From VYFG01 sp965248685 (lineage in GTDB: Bacteria; Pseudomonadota; Gammaproteobacteria; Arenicellales; Poriferihabitantaceae): DNA of 64,000 nucleotides. Both the position numbers and the translations under genes were made by a program. Every line of letters begins with the position of its first letter. The stretch's first letter is position 1. The notes beneath the pieces were generated by a model, which made no database searches, had not been told where the DNA came from, and saw only the letters and a program-made list of their open reading frames with translations. Positions 8,605 through 16,814 of this stretch are shown piece after piece. The DNA lies in the NCBI GenBank assembly GCA_965248685.1, contig CBDFKC010000003.1:1798001-1862000 (forward strand), given 5' to 3'.

Positions 8605-9001
8605 GTTAGTAGTGAATTTTTAATGATAATAGTAGGACATCATATTGCTCCATCAACATCTTGTTGCATCGTGTTGAATTTCATGCCTGATGACCGTTTA
8701 AATGTGCTACGGGAGGACGCAGGTTTTCAGAGCTGTTGCCGAAGAAGCAGGCGGTGAGATCCCCCAAAACTCTATCGATACTGAATTATTTTCGACTCAA
8801 GCTGAAAATGGTGATTTGTCAGCTTTGGGGCAAAACTGGGTCGGTTAGTGTCAGGTGATATCTAAACTTGATCTTTCATTTTGCAAGATCAAGATCAAGT
8901 GTTAACCATCAGATAAACCTTGAATTATTCTATTACGTCGAATTCTGTTACTCAAGTTTGTCAGGCCACCTCAGGTCAGGATTCATACATTGTATATTTA
9001 G
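8605..9001. other. Intergenic scar region, about 400 bp
   Basis: No intact gene. A coding-like stretch on the plus strand (8702-8848) and the end of a decayed minus-strand gene (9002 onward) suggest remnants of deleted DNA. No transposon ends were recognised. Confidence 0.4.
8702..8848 (+). pseudogene. Possible 48-codon coding remnant or small protein
   Basis: The frame ATG 8702 to TAG 8848 encodes a well-composed peptide: MCYGRTQVFRAVAEEAGGE, then a Gln/Asp/Glu-rich tail ending ALGQNWVG. It has no clear ribosome site and lies next to another gene fragment, so it looks like the 3' end of a lost gene. It could also be a real small protein. No family is recognised. Confidence 0.25.
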
Positions 9002-9325
9002 CTATAGCAACTGGGCTTTCAAAAATTTGGTTGACGCCACGATACGATGAGGGCGCTGAAGAATGGCTCCTCTGCTTGCCTGGTGGAGCGCAGTTAATAT
9101 TGCAGCGAGTCGTGCGTCTTCCACCAATTTTGCCTTATCTTCGGGATTGGACGTGTAACCATCAAGTAGGCAGTGCAGACATACAGCGCCATGAAAGTGA
9201 AGATATGAACCGAAATCGAGTGCCGGATTTCCTGCTACCGCTTCATTGAAGTCAAGCAGACCTAGCAATTTACCGTTTTTGACCAGTAGTTGTCCCTGGT
9301 GAAGGTGGCCTTGATAGAGCTCACC
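9002..9325 (-). pseudogene. Decayed C-terminal fragment of an aminoglycoside-phosphotransferase-like kinase
   Basis: An open stretch of 107 codons directly after the histidine kinase stop, with no start codon of its own and no N-lobe. It reads IGELYQGHLHQGQLLV then LLGLLDFNEAVAGNPALDFG. This aligns with the APH catalytic and metal loops (HGDLHPGNLLV and GLLDFxEAxxGxPxxDL). The catalytic Asp and metal Asn positions are His and Gln, so the remnant is inactive. Nothing upstream restores the missing two thirds. It is evidence of a deletion that joined this scar to the kinase gene. Confidence 0.65.
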
Positions 9326-9328
9326 GAT

Positions 9329-11401
9329 TTATTTATAAATAGGAAAGCTTATCCTGAACTCGACGCCAGGTTCACAATTTACCAGATCAACTTCAGCCTG
9401 CATCGCGCTTGCAAGCTGCTGTACCAGTGCTAGCCCGATGCCGGTTCCGACCGTCTCGCGGGTAAGTTCATTTTCACTGCGATAAAACAGCTGGAATATT
9501 TTCTTCATCTGATCGGGTGCAATTCCGGGACCATAGTCCCGCACCGAAAATTGGATTACACCATCGCGCACTTGCCGGTGCCCAAAATCGATGCGCTTAA
9601 TTTCAGCATTCGATGAGAATTTGAGGGCGTTATCGACCAAGTTGATAAAAATTTGCAAAAAGCCGTCGTTATCAATTTTAATCAGCGAATCAGTCCGGGT
9701 ATCGTCGCCTTGTAAGGACAGCGAAAACCCAGAGGGTTCCAGCTGCGATTCAAGACGTGGTTTTAAATCTGCTATCACCTGTTCCAAGCTGACCGCTGCA
9801 AGACTCGCGGTTTGCTCGTTTCGCGACATTCGGGCCAATTGCAATACGTTGTTTATTAGACGAGTCAGGCGCTCCGATTCGTGAAATATGAAGTCGTAGT
9901 AGGTTTTACGCTTTTCCTCGTCGGCCCAACCTTCTCGCAACATTTCACCATACATACGAATTGAGGTTAGCGGCGTTTTTAACTCATGACTGACCGCAGA
10001 GACAAAGTCTTGCTGTTGCTGGACCAATGCCAACTGGCGCAGGCCGAGTCGATACAATATAAAGCAACCACCTATCAGCACGATTGCAAGTACCAGGGTA
10101 GACCATATAATGATCTTTCCACCAGCGCCGATAGGTAAGCGTGCCAACGTGTAAATCAATTCGATAGAGTCGAAAGGTGCTATCAGGCGACTCTGGAACA
10201 ACAACTCATTGTTGGTCTGTTTGGCGCCAGGCTGATACAACCGACTGTATTGGGGAGTAAAACTCTGCAAAATTCCTCCTCGGTAAGCAACAATCAACTC
10301 GCTCATGCTGGACAGGCTGGACTGGCGAAACGCCGGGGCGATCAGCTCTTCGATAAAACTTCCTTGATCGATCAGTATCCCCTGCACATAACGCTCATTT
10401 TTATGCCAGACACGGCGAAACAATACAGAATGCCCGCTGTCGAGTTGGGCAAATTCCATCGCTTCGACTTCACCCTCAAAAGTCTCGATTCGAATTGCCT
10501 GCTGACTAACTAATGGCTCGTCAGTCGCCTCATTGACAACCGACTCTGCAACACTGGCGCCGAGATTATTGTCTAGCCGGGGCAGTGCCTGGGGTAGATT
10601 TACCTGCTCCTTGCGCAAACGTTTTTCTGCGTTCTTTTTGCTAGTTGGTTGCTGTGATTTCGACACGGCGGAGGTAGTTATTTCATAGCTGTATTCCAAC
10701 TTCAGGTCTTTGACCTGACTCGAGGGTGCCTTAGTTTCGTCAGGAGCAGACAGATTACGCGAAGTTAATTTATCGAATAATGACGGCCCTCCTTTGCTGT
10801 CTGCAATATTATTATCTTTGCGATAATCACCGGCTGTAGCAGAACTAAGACTATCGAGCTCGGATACCCGATTCAGGTTTTCGATCTGGAGCTCCTGTTC
10901 GACTATTTCAGTTGCTGGCGCGGCTGCAAGATCACTTTTTCCGGTTAACCGGTTTTGCTCTAGAATGCGGCGAATTCGTCCAACTTGTTGTTCGCGCTGG
11001 CGTAGTTCTGACGGCGAGATACCATAGTTGGCCGCATTTGCCTGGGGTACGATTGGAGTGTGTAGCTGTCCTGAGGCATCCACCTGAAAATAGCCCATTA
11101 ATCCCGGTAACTCGGACTCAAGCGGAAATTGCGACAATGGTGAGCGTTGGAGGAATGCAGAGCCATCGCTACCTGCCACATTCAGGAACTCATAGTCACT
11201 GATCGGCCGGTTTTCTTCGCGCTCGACTAAATCTCTAAATCCTGCATCGATGCGCAAGGAAAGTTCACGCGCCAGCTGCTGGTGCTGATGAAATGCTTCC
11301 CATTTCAACTGCCCGTATGCCTGGTAAACCAGAATCGAAGTGGGTAATACCAGCGCCAGAAAAAACAGTAGCAGCCAGATTGTCAGTCGCCTTCGCGTCA
11401 T
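9329..11401 (-). CDS. Membrane sensor histidine kinase with large periplasmic domain
   Basis: A 690-residue kinase. TM1 is at the N-terminus (TIWLLLFFLALVLPTSILVY). A long periplasmic region of roughly 400 residues follows, partly low-complexity and charged. TM2 is near residues 430-452, then HisKA with the phospho-acceptor His472 (AVSHELKTPLTSIRMYG), and HATPase with the N box (NLVDNALKFS), DYGPGIAP and GTGIGLALVQQL. It autophosphorylates and signals to the overlapping response regulator (ATGA overlap at 11398-11401). The size and unusual sensor region differ from EnvZ/CpxA-type kinases. It faces away from the PspA operon, its likely target. Confidence 0.92.
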   Translation of the reverse strand: MTRRRLTIWLLLFFLALVLPTSILVYQAYGQLKWEAFHQHQQLARELSLRIDAGFRDLVEREENRPISDYEFLNVAGSDGSAFLQRSPLSQFPLESELPGLMGYFQVDASGQLHTPIVPQANAANYGISPSELRQREQQVGRIRRILEQNRLTGKSDLAAAPATEIVEQELQIENLNRVSELDSLSSATAGDYRKDNNIADSKGGPSLFDKLTSRNLSAPDETKAPSSQVKDLKLEYSYEITTSAVSKSQQPTSKKNAEKRLRKEQVNLPQALPRLDNNLGASVAESVVNEATDEPLVSQQAIRIETFEGEVEAMEFAQLDSGHSVLFRRVWHKNERYVQGILIDQGSFIEELIAPAFRQSSLSSMSELIVAYRGGILQSFTPQYSRLYQPGAKQTNNELLFQSRLIAPFDSIELIYTLARLPIGAGGKIIIWSTLVLAIVLIGGCFILYRLGLRQLALVQQQQDFVSAVSHELKTPLTSIRMYGEMLREGWADEEKRKTYYDFIFHESERLTRLINNVLQLARMSRNEQTASLAAVSLEQVIADLKPRLESQLEPSGFSLSLQGDDTRTDSLIKIDNDGFLQIFINLVDNALKFSSNAEIKRIDFGHRQVRDGVIQFSVRDYGPGIAPDQMKKIFQLFYRSENELTRETVGTGIGLALVQQLASAMQAEVDLVNCEPGVEFRISFPIYK

Positions 11402-12093
11402 TGGTTTTCTGTCATTAATCGGTAACCAGCGCCTCGCACCGTAATAATAGTCTGCGGGCTTGATGGATCAGATTCGATTTTGCGCCTGAGCTTGGCAATA
11501 TGAATATCCACGGTGCGGGTTTCAATTTCCAAATGGTTGGCATATCCCCAAACACGCGCGAGTAATTCCTCGCGGGAAACCGATCTTCCCGATTGCGCTG
11601 CCAGATATTGCAAAACATCCATCTCGCGGCGCGTGAATATAATTTCACCGGCGCATAAATTTTCGGTGTCGACGGCCATACTATTGTTTAGTCTGATTTC
11701 CCTTGCCGCATCTTGGTTGGCGCCGGAACGGCGTAATACGGCCTGCACCCTCAGCACCAATTGGCTTACCGAAAATGGTTTGGCAACATAATCATCGGCG
11801 CCAAGGGTCAGCCCCTGCACGATATCCTCGTCGTTTGATTTGGCGGTTAACATGATTATCGGTTGCTGGCGGTCCTGTTGACGAATTTGATTACAGATTT
11901 CAAACCCATCGATTCCCGGCAACATTACGTCCAGCAAAATCAGGTCAAAGCGACCGCTTAAAGACTTTTTCAAGCCATCGTCACCATGCTCGGCCGTATC
12001 GACGTCGTAGCCGTGATACACAAATACATCGACCAATCCGCTACGAATCGCCTCCTCGTCTTCAACAATCAGCAGTCGCGCTTTTTGCGCCAT
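11398..12093 (-). CDS. OmpR-family response regulator
   Basis: 231 residues. The receiver domain (1-120) has acidic residues EDE near positions 11-13, phospho-acceptor Asp55 (LILLDVMLPG), Thr in MLTAK and Lys105 (VAKPF). The C-terminal winged helix (about 130-231) ends DIHIAKLRRKIESDPSSP and TVRGAGYRL, the classic OmpR/PhoB effector. It overlaps the kinase by four bases, so the pair is translationally coupled. A tandem GTAAA repeat in the divergent promoter region is a plausible binding site. Confidence 0.94.
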   Translation of the reverse strand: MAQKARLLIVEDEEAIRSGLVDVFVYHGYDVDTAEHGDDGLKKSLSGRFDLILLDVMLPGIDGFEICNQIRQQDRQQPIIMLTAKSNDEDIVQGLTLGADDYVAKPFSVSQLVLRVQAVLRRSGANQDAAREIRLNNSMAVDTENLCAGEIIFTRREMDVLQYLAAQSGRSVSREELLARVWGYANHLEIETRTVDIHIAKLRRKIESDPSSPQTIITVRGAGYRLMTENQ

Positions 12094-12149
12094 GGTATTC
12101 CGGCCTTAGTTATTTGCCTTTAATCCTAGCATTTCAGTACTCCGGCTAT

Positions 12150-12165
12150 GTAAATTTTTTGTAAA
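12150..12165 (+). promoter_or_regulatory. GTAAA-N6-GTAAA direct repeat, CpxR-like operator
   Basis: GTAAATTTTTTGTAAA lies between the divergent response-regulator gene (start 12093) and the PspA operon (start 12259). Half-sites repeat at 11 bp, one helical turn, as for OmpR-family regulators. It matches the CpxR box GTAAA-N(4-8)-GTAAA. Confidence 0.5.
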
Positions 12166-12258
12166 ACGATCAGCTCATTATTTACCAAAGCCTGTCTATT
12201 TAAGTCGGCAATTAGGAACCAGAATTACCCCATCACTAACAAATCACGGAATTTACTC

Positions 12259-12786
12259 ATGGCACTGGTAACACGACTCACACGGCTGTTTCAAGCCGAC
12301 TTCCACGCGGTCCTCGATCGAATTGAGGAACCCGACCTACAACTCAGACAGGCCGTGCGGGAAATGCAATTTGCACTCGATCATGACCGGCAACGTTTAA
12401 AACTGCTGCAACACGAAGTAGCCCAACTGGACAAGACAAAAGAAAGCACGAGCAGAGAATTGCAGAATTTCGATGAAGAACTCGATATTTGCATCACCGC
12501 AGAAAAAGACGATTTGGCGCGTGACCTGATTCGACGTAAATTAGCCTTGGAAAACCAGTTACAGGCGATCCAGCAACAAGCGGAAACACTGGCGTATCAA
12601 CTGCAGTCCTTAAGCAAGCAAATCGATCAGCAAAACGAACAGTTAATCAGCATGAAACAGAAACTGGAACTATTAGTCGGTGACGCAAATCGATGTACAA
12701 CCGGTTTCACTCAGCTCGATGCAATTCGAAACGAAGAAATTGAAATCGCGCTGCTGCGGGAAAAGGAGCGGAGGGCAAAGGTATGA
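12259..12786 (+). CDS. pspA: PspA/IM30 (ESCRT-III-like) envelope stress protein
   Basis: 175 residues, shorter than the usual 220 or so. It opens with the amphipathic membrane-binding helix (ALVTRLTRLFQADFHAVLDR) and EEPDLQLRQAVREMQ, which correspond to the PspA start (MxxFSR... and EDPxxxxxQxxxEM). The rest is a long coiled coil rich in Gln, Glu and Leu. The last helix of full-length PspA seems shortened. PspA-family proteins polymerise on the inner membrane to repair leakage. It is the first gene of a three-gene operon, overlapping the next gene by four bases. No pspBC genes are visible. Confidence 0.85.
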   Translation: MALVTRLTRLFQADFHAVLDRIEEPDLQLRQAVREMQFALDHDRQRLKLLQHEVAQLDKTKESTSRELQNFDEELDICITAEKDDLARDLIRRKLALENQLQAIQQQAETLAYQLQSLSKQIDQQNEQLISMKQKLELLVGDANRCTTGFTQLDAIRNEEIEIALLREKERRAKV

Positions 12787-13349
12787 AATCTCCCGGCATT
12801 CTGGGCGGTATTCTGGTTGCGGTAATAGTCGCACTGGGTGCCGGCGCCACCGGCCTCATTCTGGGTGGTCTCATCTTCCATGACACCTTGTTGAATCTGA
12901 TTTTGTGCGCCTCTTCGCTGGTTTACTTGCTCTATTTACTTAAATGCAGTAGCGCCCGTATCGGTCGTGTTGTGGTAATCAGTAGCTGGGCAGCAATCAG
13001 CTTTGCCTGCTGGGTATTTGACTTGGCGCTCCAAGAACAGGTTCTGATTCAAGTCGGCCTAATCTGGTTGGTGCGCTCACTATATTTCCATGGCTCGATG
13101 ATCACCGCATTGCTCGACTTCGGACTGGTGTCGGCTGGCCTGGCAGCCAGCGCCTGGACGATTTTGAACACCGGCAGTCCGGCAGCTGCGTTGTGGAGCT
13201 TCTTTCTGCTGCAGGCGCTATTTTGCTGGATCCCTGAGCCGGCACGTAAGCAGTCGGGCGAAGCCTTCGGCGTCACTCAAAATCAATTCTCATTTCAATC
13301 GGCTCACCGCGTCGCGCTCGACGCAGTGCGCAAACTCGCTCAACCCTAA
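12783..13349 (+). CDS. Polytopic inner-membrane protein of the PspA operon, unknown function
   Basis: 188 residues with about five or six hydrophobic helices, opening GILGGILVAVIVALGAGATG and including pairs such as LLNLILCASSLVYLLYLL. The C-terminal 35 residues are soluble (PARKQSGEAFGVTQNQFSFQ). It starts inside the pspA stop (ATGA), so the two are translationally coupled. The VWA gene follows 13 bp later. No family name is recognised. Its position suggests a membrane partner for PspA or the VWA protein. Confidence 0.75.
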   Translation: MKSPGILGGILVAVIVALGAGATGLILGGLIFHDTLLNLILCASSLVYLLYLLKCSSARIGRVVVISSWAAISFACWVFDLALQEQVLIQVGLIWLVRSLYFHGSMITALLDFGLVSAGLAASAWTILNTGSPAAALWSFFLLQALFCWIPEPARKQSGEAFGVTQNQFSFQSAHRVALDAVRKLAQP

Positions 13350-13362
13350 CGGAGACATACTC

Positions 13363-14577
13363 ATGAAAATTAAAGCATTTAACGCAAAACTAATAGCACT
13401 GGCACTGTGTGTTGCCACCGCGACCGGGATCGCAGTATTTCCACTGACTCAACAAGCCAAGGCCAATACCAATATCAATACTAATACGACACATGTTGTA
13501 CCCGGGCAAAGCCACCGAATCGAGGTAGTGTTCGTACTAGACACGACCAGCAGTATGAGCGGTTTAATCCAGGCCGCCAAGGAGAAGATCTGGTCGATAG
13601 CATCCAGCATGGCTTCAGCCCAGCAAAACCCTGACATCAAGATGGGACTGGTAGCCTTTCGTGACCGTGGCGACGCTTATATTACCCGGGTATTTGACCT
13701 GTCGGACGATCTCGATTCAATGTATGCAAGTCTGATGGACTTTCGCGCAGAAGGCGGCGGTGATGGCCCGGAGAGCGTGAATCAGGCGCTTTATGATGCG
13801 GTTCACAAAATCTCCTGGAGCCAGGACGATAACGTATACAAGGTTGCATTTCTGGTAGGTGACGCGCCACCACATATGGACTATCCGAACGACGTCAAGT
13901 ATCCGGCAACATTGACTGCGGCTGAGCGCATGGGCATAGTCGTCAACACCATCCAGAGTGGTCAACATGGGTCGACCCGACCATCGTGGTTGGAAATCGC
14001 GTCGCTTGGTCATGGTGAATACTTCCAGGTGGAAGATTCCGGCAATGCTGTTGCGGTTGCCACACCGTTTGACGATAAGCTGGCCAAACTGGCAACGAAA
14101 CTCGAAGATACGCGTCTCTATTACGGTGACAAAGAAACCAAGGCGGTGCAACAGCACAAGCTTGATGCCAGTAGAAAGCTCCGAGAAACCTTATCCACCG
14201 AAGCACTCGCTCGTCGCTCAGCCTATAACGTTACTCACAGTGGCAAGAAGAATCTGCTCGGAGAAAGTGAGCTGGTAGATGCCATTACCTCTGGCCTTGT
14301 CGAGCTCAACGAAATCAAGGAAGAAAATCTGCCTGCCAGCATCCGGGCGATGGCGCCTTCTGAACAGATGGTGGTCATTGAAGCCCAGGCCAAACGCCGC
14401 GACGAATTGACCCAGGAAATTCAAAAACTCTCAGAAACCCGCAGCAACTTTATCAAGCAACAGGTCGATGCCGCTGGTGGAGCAAAGGATTCGCTGGATG
14501 AAAAAATTTATCGCGCGGTTAGAAGTCAGGCAGCATCGATCGGCCTTACCTACGATAGCGATAGCGCGAAGTACTGA
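13363..14577 (+). CDS. Exported von Willebrand factor A domain protein
   Basis: 404 residues: a signal peptide (about 1-34, ending QQAKA), then a VWA domain from about residue 50 to 250. The metal-ion-dependent adhesion site is seen as D60-T-T62-S-S64 (VFVLDTTSSMSG), with later parts GLVAFRDRGD and VAFLVGDAPPHMD. The C-terminal 150 residues are helical and charged, with no LPxTG-type sorting signal. It is likely periplasmic and may sense or assemble envelope components together with PspA and the membrane protein. An excellent ribosome site (ACGGAGA) and a 3' terminator bound the operon. Confidence 0.85.
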   Translation: MKIKAFNAKLIALALCVATATGIAVFPLTQQAKANTNINTNTTHVVPGQSHRIEVVFVLDTTSSMSGLIQAAKEKIWSIASSMASAQQNPDIKMGLVAFRDRGDAYITRVFDLSDDLDSMYASLMDFRAEGGGDGPESVNQALYDAVHKISWSQDDNVYKVAFLVGDAPPHMDYPNDVKYPATLTAAERMGIVVNTIQSGQHGSTRPSWLEIASLGHGEYFQVEDSGNAVAVATPFDDKLAKLATKLEDTRLYYGDKETKAVQQHKLDASRKLRETLSTEALARRSAYNVTHSGKKNLLGESELVDAITSGLVELNEIKEENLPASIRAMAPSEQMVVIEAQAKRRDELTQEIQKLSETRSNFIKQQVDAAGGAKDSLDEKIYRAVRSQAASIGLTYDSDSAKY

Positions 14578-14637
14578 TAACGCATTTTCCTGCCACTGGC
14601 GGGAATCCTAATCCTCTCCATAGGAAGGTAGAATTGA

Positions 14638-14665
14638 CCCGGGACCCAGTCTCGGGCAATTTTTT
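14638..14665 (+). terminator. Rho-independent terminator of the PspA-VWA operon
   Basis: The stem CCCGGGA (14638-14644) / TCTCGGG (14650-14656) contains one G-U pair and a five-base loop. It is followed by CAA and six T residues (14660-14665), about 60 bp after the VWA stop. Confidence 0.75.
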
Positions 14666-14805
14666 AGAAAATTATTCGTTAAATTTTATCGTCGGACTAT
14701 ATGCCCATATACCTATACCCCAAGGAAGTCTTACGAGTTGCTCCAGTCGCTTTTGGGAAATTTCCAGCCGAAGGGCTATGCTGATTTTTGAATTTTGGTT
14801 CAACT

Positions 14806-14840
14806 AGTCAAAAAGTGATACCGCGGTAACCCTTTTGACT
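14806..14840. repeat. 35-bp imperfect palindrome
   Basis: Outer arms AGTCAAAA (14806-14813) and TTTTGACT (14833-14840) are perfect complements. The centre ACCGCGGT (14820-14827) is itself a perfect palindrome. The joining segments are near-complementary. No T-run follows, so an operator or cruciform is more likely than a terminator. Confidence 0.6.
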
Positions 14841-15131
14841 GCTCGACAAACGCCCAGCAATAAATTTCTTGAAACAAGTTTTTGGGCACGCACAATTGAA
14901 CAATTCATCAAAATCGCACCCTCTTGGTAGGCAAAAGTAATTTGGTTTGAAAATCAATGGGTGTCCTTAAATAATGCAACCGGAGGAACTCAGTCAGATT
15001 TCGAATGCTCAAGGGCTGGACGGCGGAGTAGATCTCTTTCTATACTTGGTGGAACAATCGAGATAGGGTGTTTATACTTCCTATACCCTATAATTTCCAC
15101 TATTTTGCCCTCAACAGCCGGGCATTCAGCG

Positions 15132-15197
15132 AGCGAACGTTTCAAGCCGTTCGCTACATAAACGCCGGCTTCGAGAACAGTGTGGCACGCCCGGCGT
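15132..15197. repeat. Pair of GC-rich inverted repeats upstream of the oxidoreductase
   Basis: AGCGAACG (15132-15139) pairs with CGTTCGCT (15148-15155) across eight bases. ACGCCGG (15162-15168) pairs with CCGGCGT (15191-15197) across 22 bases. GTTAGGC (15200-15206), matching GTTRRRY, follows at once. They may be mRNA leader structure or a recombination-site remnant. Confidence 0.5.
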
Positions 15198-15256
15198 CTG
15201 TTAGGCAGTCAAGGCGCGGTATTCAAGACAGCATTTTCATCTCGAAGAGGCGAATC

Positions 15257-16636
15257 ATGGCAACCAAATTTGACGCGATCATCATTGGCACCGGCCAATC
15301 CGGCCCGTCGCTTGCCCAGCGGATGACGGCGCAAGGCTTAAAGACGGCAATTATCGAGCGAAAGTTGTTTGGCGGCACTTGCGTGAACGTGGGTTGTATT
15401 CCAACCAAGGCATTAGTGGCCAGTGCGCGGGCCGCACATATGGCCCGTCGAGCCGCGGATTTTGGTGTGGCGATCGATGGGGAAATTGCGGTTGACATGA
15501 GGGCTGTGAAAGCGCGCAAAGACGGCATCGTGCGACAGTCCAACGAGGGTGTAACAAACTGGCTTAAGGGTATGGACAACCTTACCGTGTATGAAGGGCA
15601 TGGTAGCTTGGAAAGCGCGAACTCTGTGCGCGTAAATGATGAACTGCTGGAAGCCGACCGAATCGTATTGAACGTCGGGGGCCGAGCAATGGTTCCGGAC
15701 ATGCCAGGCGTACACGACATTCCGTACTTCACCAACTCGAGCATCATGGATGTAGATTTCGTGCCCGAGCATCTGATCGTCATCGGTGGTAGCTACATCG
15801 GGCTTGAATTCGCTCAGATACACCGACGGTTTGGTAGCCGGGTGACCGTCGTTCAGCGCAACGATCGCCTGGTTGCGCGTGAGGACTCGGACGTGTCAGA
15901 GGCGATCAAGAATATACTCGAGAACGAGGCTATCGAGGTTCGGGTTGGTGCGGAGTGCGCAGCGTTCGAAAAACGCGGCGCTCAGGTTGCGGTCACCTTT
16001 AACTGCGCTGATGGGGCCGAGGAAGTGTTGGGCAGTCACGTATTGCTCGCCGTTGGCCGAGAGCCGAACACGGCTGATCTGGGGCTCGACAAGGCGGGCG
16101 TCGAAACCGACAAGCGTGGCTTTATCAAGGTCGATGACCAACTACGTACGAACGTGGCGGGAATCTGGGCGGTCGGCGACGCGAATGGCCGTGGTGCTTT
16201 CACCCATACGTCCTACAACGACTATGAAATTGTCGCTGCAAACATGTTCGACGATGACCCGCGAGGTGTTTCGGATCGCATCACGGCATACGGCTTATTC
16301 ATCGATCCACCGTTAGGGCGAGTAGGTATGACGGAGCGTGAAGTGCGTGAATCCGGTCGCGACGCGTTGATCGGCAAGATGTCGATGTCACGGGTAGGAC
16401 GCGCAAAGGAGCGTAGCGAGACCCAAGGCTTCATGAAAGTACTGATCGACGCGCATACGAAGAAGATTCTTGGTGGCTCAATTTTAGGTATCGGGGGCGA
16501 CGAGATCATTCATTCGTTGCTTGATGTCATGTATGCAGACGCGCCTTACACGGTGATTCAACGCGCAATGCATATCCATCCTACCGTCACCGAGCTGATC
16601 CCAACGATGCTCGGAAATCTACAACCACTCGATTGA
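15257..16636 (+). CDS. MerA-like FAD pyridine-nucleotide disulfide oxidoreductase
   Basis: 459 residues from the ATG at 15257; the frame is open further upstream, but those residues do not fit the family. FAD site GTGQSGPSLA (residues 11-20), redox-active Cys42 and Cys47 (GGTCVNVGCIPTK), second GxGxxG-like site VIGGSYIGLEF, and C-terminal HIHPTVTELIPTM with the His/Glu pair of the dimer interface. It lacks both the N-terminal HMA domain and the C-terminal vicinal Cys pair of true mercuric reductase, and no mer genes are near. It is therefore a MerA-like reductase of unknown substrate. It looks GC-richer than its neighbours and has no operon partner, suggesting acquisition. Confidence 0.85.
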   Translation: MATKFDAIIIGTGQSGPSLAQRMTAQGLKTAIIERKLFGGTCVNVGCIPTKALVASARAAHMARRAADFGVAIDGEIAVDMRAVKARKDGIVRQSNEGVTNWLKGMDNLTVYEGHGSLESANSVRVNDELLEADRIVLNVGGRAMVPDMPGVHDIPYFTNSSIMDVDFVPEHLIVIGGSYIGLEFAQIHRRFGSRVTVVQRNDRLVAREDSDVSEAIKNILENEAIEVRVGAECAAFEKRGAQVAVTFNCADGAEEVLGSHVLLAVGREPNTADLGLDKAGVETDKRGFIKVDDQLRTNVAGIWAVGDANGRGAFTHTSYNDYEIVAANMFDDDPRGVSDRITAYGLFIDPPLGRVGMTEREVRESGRDALIGKMSMSRVGRAKERSETQGFMKVLIDAHTKKILGGSILGIGGDEIIHSLLDVMYADAPYTVIQRAMHIHPTVTELIPTMLGNLQPLD

Positions 16637-16643
16637 CGATTCG

Positions 16644-16701
16644 AACTCGACGATGAGGCGTGGCAGAACAAGCGGGGTTCTACTCCACAGACAATCGAGT
16701 T
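16644..16701. repeat. Interrupted hairpin after the oxidoreductase
   Basis: AACTCGA (16644-16650) pairs with TCGAGTT (16695-16701). Inside, GTGG (16660-16663) pairs with CCAC (16685-16688) and AGAAC (16665-16669) with GTTCT (16677-16681). No T-run follows. GTTAAGT (16699-16705) overlaps the right arm. Confidence 0.45.
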
Positions 16702-16814
16702 AAGTGCGAAAAAGGTCAAATAGAGCCCATTCGTTGGCTTATCAATCAGGCAGAACGATACTCTGAACGGTCATTCAGCATTATCTAGGGAACAGTAACA
16801 AACTGCTGTAAGTG

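Larger units (their letters stand above)
14666..15256. other. Non-coding stretch of about 590 bp with several inverted repeats
   Basis: No gene is supported; open frames here have poor composition. It holds a 35-bp imperfect palindrome (14806-14840), a hairpin ATAGGGT/ACCCTAT (15063-15069 / 15085-15091), and two GC-rich inverted repeats (15132-15155, 15162-15197). The base composition turns visibly GC-richer from about 15110 onward, in step with the following gene. Confidence 0.5.

Noticed and set aside
9329..14577. The long kinase, regulator and VWA protein as a proteobacterial dedicated sortase system (PdsS/PdsR type)
   Set aside because: No sortase gene is present and the VWA protein ends without an LPxTG-like sorting signal.
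14961..15161. GTG-started ORF of 66 codons upstream of the reductase
   Set aside because: Composition is non-coding, there is no ribosome site, and it overlaps the inverted repeats.
15132..15206. Canonical attC site ending in GTTAGGC
   Set aside because: No RYYYAAC partner pairs with the GTTAGGC; the best candidate (CATAAAC at 15157) pairs at only a few positions.
15257..16636. Mercuric reductase (merA)
   Set aside because: It lacks the C-terminal Cys pair and the HMA domain, and no merR, merT or merP is near.
16644..16705. Canonical attC site after the reductase
   Set aside because: The arms AAC/GTT pair, but the outer RYYY/RRRY bases do not.
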